Positions 21,826-28,288 of a DNA stretch of 28,288 bases are shown here, in pieces. Both the position numbers and the translations under genes were made by a program. Position 1 is the first letter of the stretch. Every line of letters starts with the position of its first letter. The stretch is taken from positions 1 to 28,288 of the forward strand of contig CAYSIX010000018.1 of the NCBI GenBank assembly GCA_964431205.1. The letters run 5' to 3'. Origin of the DNA: CAYSIX01 sp964431205. GTDB lineage: Bacteria; Planctomycetota; Phycisphaerae; Phycisphaerales; Phycisphaeraceae. The notes beneath the pieces are model-generated. The model ran no database searches. It worked only from the letters and a program-made list of their open reading frames with translations, and was not told the origin of the DNA.

Positions 21826-22542
21826 TCAGGCGTCGATGCGACGGCGACCCGCGATGAGCAGGGCCCCGAGGCCGATCAGCGCGACGCTGGCCGGCTCCGG
21901 CACGACCGTGGTCGTGATCTTGAAAACCTTCTTCTCGATGAAGGCGGTGGCGCCTTCCTCAGCGATCGCGGTCACGAGGTTGTCAAAGCTGACGAAGACC
22001 TCGGTGACGTTCAGCTCGGCGAGATTGATCTCGACCGAAGCGGTCCACTCGGACAGCCCGGAATCGTCGGGCAGCGAGAAGGACACGTCGCTGAGCTCGC
22101 CGACGGGCAGGGTCTGAAGACCGTTGCCATCGTCGTACGAGACGAAAAGACCGCCGGCGACCGCCGTCAAAGCCTGGGCTTCACCCAGACCCGCCAGGAA
22201 CGTATCGCCGAACTCCATGATGTTGATGGACGCCAGCGGCAGGTCGCTGTTCGAGACGACTTGCATCGTCAGCGTTGCGCTGGTGTTGTCCGTATCGAAC
22301 TCACCCTCGCTGGGCTCGGCCGAAGCAACATAGTTGCTGGGGCTGAAGACCAGCGAGTTACCGGCCGCCGAGGGATCGCCGTACAGAGGCAGATCCTCGG
22401 GGTCAGTACCCGAGTTCTCTTTGATGTTGACGTAGGTCACATCGTCCGCCGCCACATCGCCGTAGCTAACTGCGCTAGCCCAGGCCGAGGTGGACGTGGC
22501 GATGAGAGCCAACGTCAGTGCTAGTCCGACAACTCTTTTCAT
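21826..22542 (-). CDS. PEP-CTERM sorted exported protein
   Basis: A 238-residue surface or exopolysaccharide-associated protein. MKRVVGLALTLALIATSTSAWA forms the signal peptide. The mature part is acidic, Asp/Ser/Thr-rich, with alternating beta-strand-like stretches (SLVFSPSNYVASAE; GGLFVSYDDGNGLQTLPVG; VFVSFDNLVTAIAEEGA), and the C terminus has VPEPASVALIGLGALLIAGRRR, the complete PEP-CTERM signal recognised by exosortase. I chose ATG at 22542: GGAG lies nine bases upstream inside a longer frame; starting at 22557 would add five residues before MKRVV. Own terminator downstream and a candidate promoter at 22647-22675. Its function is unknown; no catalytic motif is visible. Confidence 0.87.
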   Translation of the reverse strand: MKRVVGLALTLALIATSTSAWASAVSYGDVAADDVTYVNIKENSGTDPEDLPLYGDPSAAGNSLVFSPSNYVASAEPSEGEFDTDNTSATLTMQVVSNSDLPLASINIMEFGDTFLAGLGEAQALTAVAGGLFVSYDDGNGLQTLPVGELSDVSFSLPDDSGLSEWTASVEINLAELNVTEVFVSFDNLVTAIAEEGATAFIEKKVFKITTTVVPEPASVALIGLGALLIAGRRRIDA

Positions 22543-22646
22543 ATTGGCACTCTCCATTCCGTTTTCCCCCCTTGCCGCTTGGGCTGCGGCCTTGGAAGGG
22601 GCACTCCAAAACTTGCCCATCCGTCAAGAAGAATCTCTCCACGCAG

Positions 22647-22675
22647 ATAGTAACCCATCCCGGCCGACGATGCAA
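22647..22675 (-). promoter_or_regulatory. Candidate promoter of the PEP-CTERM gene
   Basis: TTGCAT (22675-22670), 17-bp spacer, TACTAT (22652-22647) on the minus strand. Moderately weak; would give a leader of about 100 nt. Confidence 0.35.
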
Positions 22676-22694
22676 GCCCTTTCGCCCGTGCAGG

Positions 22695-22706
22695 GGAAAA
22701 TTTTCC
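22695..22706. repeat. Perfect 12-bp palindrome GGAAAATTTTCC
   Basis: Self-complementary AT-rich core in a GC-rich spacer, about 20 bp upstream of the predicted -35 of the PEP-CTERM gene. Could be a regulator site. Confidence 0.6.
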
Positions 22707-22756
22707 GGGCACCCCCTCGAACTCGCATGACCCGATCACCCCGTGCGGCATTTAGG

Positions 22757-22785
22757 CGTAAGTATTTGAATATCATATACTTACG
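22757..22785. repeat. 29-bp near-perfect AT-rich palindrome
   Basis: Arms CGTAAGTAT (22757-22765) and ATACTTACG (22777-22785) are exact reverse complements; inside, TGA (22767-22769) pairs with TCA (22773-22775), with one T:T mismatch and a three-base centre. It has no T-tract, so it is more like a protein-binding site than a terminator. It lies between the ABC operon end and the PEP-CTERM promoter. Confidence 0.85.
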
Positions 22786-22857
22786 ACAGAAACGCCCTCG
22801 CAAACCCTCGGTCGCGCCGGCCCGAGTGCCCGCCCCCAAACATTTTCTTTGCGATCC

Positions 22858-22870
22858 GCCATTTAATGGC
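22858..22870. repeat. 13-bp palindrome GCCATTTAATGGC
   Basis: Exact 6-bp arms around a single T. Lies 80 bp beyond the stop of the MalG-type permease gene. No T-run follows, so a terminator role is doubtful. Confidence 0.55.
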
Positions 22871-22949
22871 ATTCCCTGCCTCGCCCTCCCCTGTGCGCCC
22901 CGTTTTGCACAACCTGCCCCCGAATCTGCCGCTCCCGAACTTCCCCGCC

Positions 22950-23789
22950 TCAGCCCTTGACCGCCCCCGCCGCGAACCCCCGGACGAACAGCCGCATCGT
23001 GAACACGAAGATCACGACCAGCGGCAACGCCGCGATGCTGTACCCCCCCATGAGCTGGCCCCAGTCCTTGTGATACTCGCCGTCCAGCATCATCAGCCCC
23101 AGCGGCAGCGTCTGGCGGGCCTCATCGCGGATCATCACCAGCGTCAGCAGCAACTCGTTCCACACGCCCAGGTAGCTCTGGATCGCCAGCACCCCCAGGA
23201 TCGACGCCGTCATCGGCACCACGATCGTGGTGATCTGGCGCAGGTGCCCCGCCCCGTCGATCTGAGCCGACTCGAACAGGTCCTTCGGGATCCCGTCGAT
23301 GAACAGCTTGAGGATGAACACCGCCATCGCCCCACCCCCGAGCGACCCGCTGATGATGATCGCCCAGAGGCTGTTCATCAGGTTCATGCCCTGCAGGAGA
23401 TTGAACGTCGTCACGAGGCTCGCGGCGCTCGGGGGCAGGAAGATCGTGGCGATCAGCCCATAGAAGAAGACCGTCCGCCCCGGGAACCGGTACCGGGCCA
23501 CGACGTAGGCGGTGACGATCACCAGGACCATCATGATCGCGGTGGTGGTTGTGGCGGTGAAGATGGAGTTGGCGATGTACTGGCTGACCAGGCCCCACGC
23601 CTGGGCCCAGTTGGACCAGTCCCACTGGCTCGGGCGGTCGAAGAACCACGGGTTGTTCACGAACTGCTCGTTGTTCTTGAAGCTGATGCTGAACATCACG
23701 AGCATGGGGTAGTAGGCGAACAACAGCACGAACCCGAGCAGCAGGTACTTGACGGTCTCGCGGTATGGGGCGCGGCGGGCGCGGGCCAT
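22950..23789 (-). CDS. Carbohydrate ABC transporter permease, MalG type
   Basis: A 279-residue inner-membrane permease of the CUT1 sugar family: start with YRETVKYLLLGFVLLFAYYP, a periplasmic loop, and about six helices. It carries the coupling motif ESAQIDGAGHLRQITTIVVP (EAA loop) where the ATPase docks, and a short C-terminal tail. Start ATG at 23789 is 3 nt after the stop of the other permease gene, so the two are co-translated. There is no ATPase gene next to it; CUT1 importers in many bacteria share a single MsiK-type ATPase elsewhere. Substrate likely a di- or oligosaccharide, by family only. Confidence 0.92.
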   Translation of the reverse strand: MARARRAPYRETVKYLLLGFVLLFAYYPMLVMFSISFKNNEQFVNNPWFFDRPSQWDWSNWAQAWGLVSQYIANSIFTATTTTAIMMVLVIVTAYVVARYRFPGRTVFFYGLIATIFLPPSAASLVTTFNLLQGMNLMNSLWAIIISGSLGGGAMAVFILKLFIDGIPKDLFESAQIDGAGHLRQITTIVVPMTASILGVLAIQSYLGVWNELLLTLVMIRDEARQTLPLGLMMLDGEYHKDWGQLMGGYSIAALPLVVIFVFTMRLFVRGFAAGAVKG

Positions 23790-23792
23790 GGC

Positions 23793-25205
23793 TTACTTCT
23801 CCACCTTGACGTATCGCTGGTAGACGATGGTGATGATCAGGACGAGCACGAACATGACCACACCCAGCGCGCAGGCGTAGCCGTAGCGCCCTTCGACGAA
23901 GGCCTGGTTGTACATGTACAGGCCGGGGACCATGCCCTTGCCCGCCGGGCCGCCGGCCGGCCCGAGCAGCAGCAGGATCTGGTAGTAGTCGGTCAGCGTG
24001 CCGATGGTCATGAAGATGAGCATGATGCGCACCTGCGTCATGATCAGGGGCAACTCGAGGTGGAAGAACCGGCCGAGCGAACCGAGCCCGTCGATCTCCC
24101 CGGCCTCGTAGACGTGCTCACCGATCTGCTGCAGCCCGGACAGATAGATCAGCACGCCGACCGTCCCGACCCACGGGAAGCCCCAGAAGATGAGGGTGGG
24201 GATGAGCAGGTCACTGTGCCCGAGCCAGGCGGGCGCACCGCTTTCGAACGCGTGGGTGGTGTGGTCCCAGACCCTGGTCAGCAGCACGAGGGCCACGGCG
24301 ACGCCGACGACGCCGACGCCCGTCCAGCGAACCACCGCATCGTCGGCACCCAGCGGTGTGCGACGCGTCAACAGCCTGTACACCCCGTACGTCAGCGGCA
24401 GAATCCATACGGCGTGCCACTGCCAGATCAGCGCCGCAGGGGTCAGGACCAGCAGCCAGAGGAACCATCGCCGCGCCACGGCTCGGACGCCACCGCCGGC
24501 CCAGAGAAGCAGCGTCGCGCCGACGAAACCCAGCCCCCAGACCCCCAGACCGCTCGGCCGCGCGACGCCGGCCTCCAACACCTCCACGGACACCGGCCCC
24601 CGACCCGACAGCAGCCGATCCAGCGCCGCGTTCAGCGGGTACAGCGCGTCGGCGACCCGCCACATCCGCTCATCGAGCCATTGCAACAGCTCCATCATTC
24701 CCGTCAGACTCAGCAAGCGGTTGATGATCCCCACGTTCGGGTCGAGAAAGTTCTTCCAGATCAGCAGCCAGACCATGCCGGGGATGACCATCGGCAGGAC
24801 GAACAGGACCTGAAGCAGGTAGCGCATCCGGTCGCTGCGCAGCCGGTGCAGGAGGACCGCGACGAAGATGCTCGGCCACATCTTGACGAGGTTGGCCGCC
24901 AGCAGGGTCAGGGCGAGTTGAAACGAGCCCCAGAAACGCCCATCACCGATCAGGTCCCGAAAGTGCTTGAGCCCGATGAATTCCTGGATGACCTCGGCGG
25001 GCTGCCATCGATAGAGCGATCGGATGAAGACGTCGAGGTTGGGGTAGTAGGTAAAGACGGCGGTGCCGATGACGGTGGGGGCGATGAGCAGGTAGAGGCC
25101 GGCCCAGGTTCGCAGCTTGACGGCCGAGAGACGGCGTTTGCGTGGCCGGATGGCGGGCAGCGCGGCGGGAGCAATCGTTTCAACTCTTGCGGGCGTGCTG
25201 GTCAT
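23793..25205 (-). CDS. Carbohydrate ABC transporter permease, MalF type, with a ~150-residue membrane insertion
   Basis: A 470-residue CUT1 permease. The N-terminal half (1-178) and the C-terminal half (about 329-470) align with a standard 290-310 residue permease: GLYLLIAPTVIGTAVFTYYP, FVLPMVIPGMVWLLIWKNFL, DPNVGIINRLL, then after the insert LIPTLIFWGFPWVGTVGVLIYL and the EAA loop HVYEAGEIDGLGSLGRFFHL (364-383). Between them residues roughly 179-328 are extra: a polar stretch, then hydrophobic helices GVWGLGFVGATLLLW, FLWLLVLTPAALIW, HAVWILPLTYGVY and VGVVGVAVALVLLT, with Arg/Trp-rich joints. Classic MalF does have an inserted periplasmic domain, but it lies elsewhere and is soluble, so this is distinct. 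ATG at 25205 follows GGAG by 11 bases. Confidence 0.9.
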   Translation of the reverse strand: MTSTPARVETIAPAALPAIRPRKRRLSAVKLRTWAGLYLLIAPTVIGTAVFTYYPNLDVFIRSLYRWQPAEVIQEFIGLKHFRDLIGDGRFWGSFQLALTLLAANLVKMWPSIFVAVLLHRLRSDRMRYLLQVLFVLPMVIPGMVWLLIWKNFLDPNVGIINRLLSLTGMMELLQWLDERMWRVADALYPLNAALDRLLSGRGPVSVEVLEAGVARPSGLGVWGLGFVGATLLLWAGGGVRAVARRWFLWLLVLTPAALIWQWHAVWILPLTYGVYRLLTRRTPLGADDAVVRWTGVGVVGVAVALVLLTRVWDHTTHAFESGAPAWLGHSDLLIPTLIFWGFPWVGTVGVLIYLSGLQQIGEHVYEAGEIDGLGSLGRFFHLELPLIMTQVRIMLIFMTIGTLTDYYQILLLLGPAGGPAGKGMVPGLYMYNQAFVEGRYGYACALGVVMFVLVLIITIVYQRYVKVEK

Positions 25206-25239
25206 CGTGAGCGAGGCTCCGGTCTCGGGTTCGCGTCAG

Positions 25240-27024
25240 TCAGAAGCTCGGGAACGGCCGGGGCTGGTCGCGGAAGACCTGATCGTGTCGCAGGCGGACG
25301 CGTGAGCCGTTGAGGTGCTGTGCGTTACGCATCAGGTCGCGGTGATACCGTTCCAGTTGCCGCTCGGTCGTTCGTCCTTCGAGCAGTTGAACCGCGGTGT
25401 TGACGTGGATGCGGCCGTCCTCGAGTCGCGCGCCACGCCGCTCGCCGTCCCACGCGTTCGACCACAATCGGTCGATGCCGTACTGCGGGTCCGCGAAGCT
25501 GGCCTCGAGCTGAGAGACGAAGCGCTCGTACGCGCGCTGGTCGTCGGGGATCTGACCCGACAGATAGATCCAGAAGTACCCGCGATAGTCGTTGGTCAGG
25601 TAGGAGTTGTCGGAGCTGCCGTCGGGCACCATGCCGCGCGAAACGCCGCGTCCCGAGGGCTTGAACGGCAGCAGGCGTTCGGCGGGCTCGGTCCCCTTGA
25701 CCGCGGGGACCAGCTCGGCGAGGCGGTTGAACCGCTCGTTCCACACGAACGAGGTCAACAGCTGAACGAAGCGTTCGGCCAGGTCGACGTGATCGCCGCG
25801 ACTGTTGAGCGCGAACAGGCCCGCGGGCGCGATGCCCTCCATGGGCCGCTGGTCCGCGAACCGGTACCAGCCCTGCGGGTCCTCGGGGCCGGGCATCGGG
25901 AAGTTCATCACGCCGACCTCGAACCGCGCGGTTCTGAAGAAGTTGGCGGCGTCGAAGGTTGGCGCCGGGACCATCGCCGCCTGCTCCTGTGAAAACGAAA
26001 ACGTGGCCTGGTCCCGCTCCATCGCGAGGAACCCGGGCGTGCAATAGCTCGCGATCCGCCGGGCGCATTGGTAGTACGCCTTCAGCGACGGTTCCTGGAA
26101 ATCCCACAGACCGACCTGCCATCCCCCGTACACGACGATGTCGGGCGGCGCGGCGGTCAGGTCCCAGTCGAACCGGTTGCCCAGCCGATAGGTAAACGGC
26201 GCCGAATACCGACTGTGAATCATGACCTGGTCGGCGCCCTTGTAAGCGGCGATCGGCACGATCGGTCGGTCGTCGGGGCCGCGCAGCCGCGTCAGGCGCT
26301 CGCACAGGTCCAGAAACTGCCCCAGCGTCCGCGGCGGCTCGTCGTAGCCGGCCTCGGCGAACAGACGCTTGTTGTAGAAAAGCCGGTCCGTCGCCGCCGA
26401 CGTCGGGAACGAGTAGTACGCCGCCAGCGTGTAGTTGAACCCGCCGAGCATCCCGTCATAGAAGGTCTCCTTGATCGGCGTGTTCCGCAGGTACTCACGC
26501 AGGTCCGCCGGAGTCCGGGCGATCACCTCGCGCACGAGCAGCGGCTCGGCGAACGCCGCGTCGGTCTGACGTTGCGTATCCGTGACGTTGCGGTGCAGGT
26601 CCACGTCCCCCATCACCCGTTCGAGTGCCTCGAAGTCGTTGAAGGGGTTCGGCTTGCCGATCAACGGGTCCAACTGCACGAAGTGCTGCTGCAGCACCGC
26701 CGTCTCCTGCCAGTTCTGCGGCAACTGCACGATATCGGGCATCGTCCCACCGACGATGTTCGCGTTCAACCACGGGAAGTAGTACCGCTCCGGGATCGCC
26801 CGCTGGATGACCTTGACCTTGCGGCCCCGTCGCCGCTCGTACTCCTCGAAGTCCTCGATCACCACCTGCAGCGCTTCGCGATAGCCGGCCTCGAGATGGT
26901 GGTGCGCCAGGTGCAGGACGGTGGTGTCCGGCGGCTCGATTTCACGCTTGACCCGCCACTGCGCAAACAGGCTGAACACATACGCGACCGTGAGCAGCGC
27001 CAAGGCGATCATATTCGCCCGCAT
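25240..27024 (-). CDS. Membrane-anchored carbohydrate-binding protein of the ABC importer
   Basis: A 594-residue extracellular solute-binding protein, longer than the usual 420-450. It has an N-terminal hydrophobic helix (MIALALLTVAYVFSLFAQW) with no lipobox Cys and no clear cleavage site, so it is probably membrane-anchored. The binding fold is visible in EDFEEYERRRGRKVKVIQRA, IVGGTMPDIVQLPQNW, FYNKRLFAEAGYDEPPRTLGQFLDLC and GMLGGFNYTLAAYYSFP. The C-terminal part (from about 440) has FWIYLSGQIPDDQRAYERFV. ATG at 27024 shares one base with the preceding stop (TGATG), and the permease gene starts 34 nt after the stop. Substrate unknown; aromatic residues in the likely cleft suggest a sugar. 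Confidence 0.9.
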   Translation of the reverse strand: MRANMIALALLTVAYVFSLFAQWRVKREIEPPDTTVLHLAHHHLEAGYREALQVVIEDFEEYERRRGRKVKVIQRAIPERYYFPWLNANIVGGTMPDIVQLPQNWQETAVLQQHFVQLDPLIGKPNPFNDFEALERVMGDVDLHRNVTDTQRQTDAAFAEPLLVREVIARTPADLREYLRNTPIKETFYDGMLGGFNYTLAAYYSFPTSAATDRLFYNKRLFAEAGYDEPPRTLGQFLDLCERLTRLRGPDDRPIVPIAAYKGADQVMIHSRYSAPFTYRLGNRFDWDLTAAPPDIVVYGGWQVGLWDFQEPSLKAYYQCARRIASYCTPGFLAMERDQATFSFSQEQAAMVPAPTFDAANFFRTARFEVGVMNFPMPGPEDPQGWYRFADQRPMEGIAPAGLFALNSRGDHVDLAERFVQLLTSFVWNERFNRLAELVPAVKGTEPAERLLPFKPSGRGVSRGMVPDGSSDNSYLTNDYRGYFWIYLSGQIPDDQRAYERFVSQLEASFADPQYGIDRLWSNAWDGERRGARLEDGRIHVNTAVQLLEGRTTERQLERYHRDLMRNAQHLNGSRVRLRHDQVFRDQPRPFPSF

Positions 27025-28070
27025 CAGCGAGCCTCCTTCCCGAACGTCTCGAACCGCGGGATCTCGTCCTCCGCGAACCCCATCTCGCGCATCCGGATCT
27101 GGGCCATCGTCCCCTGGCCGTAGCTGGGCACCTCGGTCACCAGGCGGCTGTAGTACTCGCGCGCGACCTCACGCTGTCCGCTCATCCGTGCCAGCTCAGC
27201 GATCCGCCAGTAGAGGAATCCCGGGTTCACTCGATCCAGGTTCAACTTCTGCGGGATGGGATCGTCACCCTCCAGCATCCTCTGATCGCCGGTCGCGCGC
27301 AGGTACGCACGCAGGCTCGGCTCGGGGTCCTGAAAGTACCACCAATAGACGTCGCCAAGGAACTCCCACGCGCCGCGGACGATCCGGCTCGGCTCGCGAT
27401 CCGCCAGGAAACCCTCGAGAAAATCAACGCCTTCCCGCACCGCCGCCGTGCGCGCTTCCCAGTCCGTCGCATCCATGCCCCGCGCGTGATACCCCTGCTC
27501 CACGAACGTGCCGGCGTATCGCAACGCCGCCTCGACCGCGTACTCGTGTTCCGGCCAGCGCTCGATCACGCGCAGAAAGTACGGCCGCGCCGAATCGGGG
27601 GCCCGCCGGTCACCGGGATAGTCACGCAGCTCGGCGATCCGCCCCCGGCACAGCAGCGCCCGCGCCGCGAACAGCGACGCCCGGTCCGTCTCAACGATCC
27701 GCGCGTACAGAGTGTCCGCCTCGGCGATACGCTCGGGTGTGATCGGCTGCCGCTGGTGCAGGCACGTCGCGTACCCGAACGCCGCACGCACCCAGCGCTG
27801 GCCGTCCGCCTCCCGCAGCCCCGCCAACGCTTCGGCGAACAGCGCCTCGGCCGCCTGAAGATCGTTCCGGGACAGCCGGTCGACCGCTCTCGCCATCGGC
27901 GTGCCGTCCGCCTCGCTCCGTGGCCGAGCGTCACCCGCGGAACGCGCCTCAGGCTCGGGGCCGGACGACGACGCCACCGCCACCACCAACACGGGCAGGC
28001 CCATGGCGGCGACCCACCACCACAGCCGGCCACGCGGCCGCTGACGCCCCGTTACCTTGTCCTCGATCAT
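27024..28070 (-). CDS. Membrane-anchored helical-repeat (TPR-like) protein at the head of the ABC operon
   Basis: A 348-residue protein with a short basic N terminus, one transmembrane helix (RLWWWVAAMGLPVLVVAVAS, about 14-33), then a region of repeated helix pairs in TPR style: DLQAAEALFAEALAGLREA, IAEADTLYARIVETDRASLF, ARPYFLRVIERWPEHEYAVE, and AREYYSRLVTEVPSYG. These are consistent with four to six repeats on the outer face of the inner membrane. Its stop overlaps the start of the solute-binding gene (TGATG), so it is translated with the importer. I prefer the ATG at 28070; starts at 28148 or 28175 would extend it by 26 or 35 basic residues and run through a hairpin at 28092-28117. The function is unknown: a scaffold, a chaperone or a link to surface glycan binding are possible. 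Confidence 0.72.
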   Translation of the reverse strand: MIEDKVTGRQRPRGRLWWWVAAMGLPVLVVAVASSSGPEPEARSAGDARPRSEADGTPMARAVDRLSRNDLQAAEALFAEALAGLREADGQRWVRAAFGYATCLHQRQPITPERIAEADTLYARIVETDRASLFAARALLCRGRIAELRDYPGDRRAPDSARPYFLRVIERWPEHEYAVEAALRYAGTFVEQGYHARGMDATDWEARTAAVREGVDFLEGFLADREPSRIVRGAWEFLGDVYWWYFQDPEPSLRAYLRATGDQRMLEGDDPIPQKLNLDRVNPGFLYWRIAELARMSGQREVAREYYSRLVTEVPSYGQGTMAQIRMREMGFAEDEIPRFETFGKEAR

Positions 28071-28181
28071 CCGCCGGCGCGTCCTACGCCCGCGACGCCA
28101 ATGCGATCCGGCGTCGCCGCGGGTCCTGAAAATGCCTCCATTCGTCATCCTATCAAATGCACCCCCGCTTTTCATCCATGG

Positions 28182-28210
28182 CTGACCGTCCGACCCGCCC
28201 GTGATACCAT
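28182..28210 (+). promoter_or_regulatory. Candidate promoter of the tRNA gene
   Basis: CTGACC (28182-28187), 17-bp spacer, TACCAT (28205-28210). The start would fall about 14 bp before the mature 5' end of the tRNA. Confidence 0.4.
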
Positions 28211-28230
28211 GGGACAGGTCCGATCAGCGA

Positions 28231-28288
<58 letters not shown>

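Noticed and set aside
22866..25313. 815-codon open frame on the plus strand, the longest in the window
   Set aside because: It is antisense to both permease genes, has His/Asp/Arg/Gln-biased composition with no domain-like blocks, and is explained by GC-rich codon bias of the opposite strand.
28092..28117. Eight-bp stem GCGACGCC/GGCGTCGC upstream of the repeat-protein gene
   Set aside because: Could be a leader structure, but the start codon is uncertain and stems of this size are expected by chance in such GC-rich sequence.

Overview
The window is very GC-rich and looks like a Planctomycetota chromosome, most likely class Phycisphaerae. The evidence is a PEP-CTERM protein, a prepilin-type secreted protein with the N-terminal methylation motif, a planctomycete-style PilM, a large PSP1-domain protein, an N-anchored sugar-binding protein with its permeases, and frequent GTG/TTG starts. 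A run of ten Ns marks a draft assembly, possibly a metagenome bin.

Layout. 1-7.2 kb: the 5' part of pilM (minus strand, cut by the window edge); then a plus-strand run of a 2-hydroxyacid dehydrogenase, 6-phosphogluconate dehydrogenase (gnd), a gamma-glutamylcyclotransferase-fold protein and a secreted S1/P1-nuclease/phospholipase C-type protein; then a minus-strand DNA methyltransferase divergent from a 7Fe/8Fe ferredoxin that ends in a clear terminator. 7.2-11.7 kb: a second dehydrogenase of the phosphoglycerate dehydrogenase type, broken by an apparent 3n+2 nt loss and by the N gap; a terminated, structured non-coding stretch; a SYLF-domain secreted protein divergent from a two-domain ceruloplasmin-like copper protein that has lost half of its trinuclear copper ligands; and an exported protein of unknown function in a stretch of visibly lower GC.

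11.7-17.6 kb (minus strand): a compact operon of nitrilase-family amidohydrolase, alpha/beta hydrolase with glycine at the nucleophile position, and DUF6282-type metal-dependent hydrolase; a PSP1 (RicT/YaaT-like) protein with a polyarginine tail; a Uma2-family nuclease-fold protein; and a three-gene envelope operon resembling E. coli yqjD-yqjE. 17.7-21.4 kb: an AI-2E-family permease (plus), a prepilin-type protein, a 35-codon PEP-CTERM-tail-like small ORF, and a LacI-family regulator with its own promoter and overlapping operator.

21.4-28.3 kb (minus strand): a PEP-CTERM protein with a strong terminator; a 400-bp spacer carrying three palindromes; and a translationally coupled carbohydrate ABC-transporter operon (helical-repeat membrane protein, anchored solute-binding protein, enlarged MalF-type permease, MalG-type permease; no ATPase). 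A tRNA-Arg(TCG) begins at the right edge.

How the genes fit together: the LacI regulator, the ABC importer and the two surface/secretion-type proteins look like parts of a carbohydrate acquisition module, though the only LacI-type operator I can see is in front of the regulator itself. The most unusual items are the enlarged permease with its coupled repeat protein, the copper protein with a dismantled oxidase centre, the nitrilase-hydrolase-DUF6282 operon with a nucleophile-less hydrolase, the palindrome cluster, and the assembly gap that can be closed by eye.
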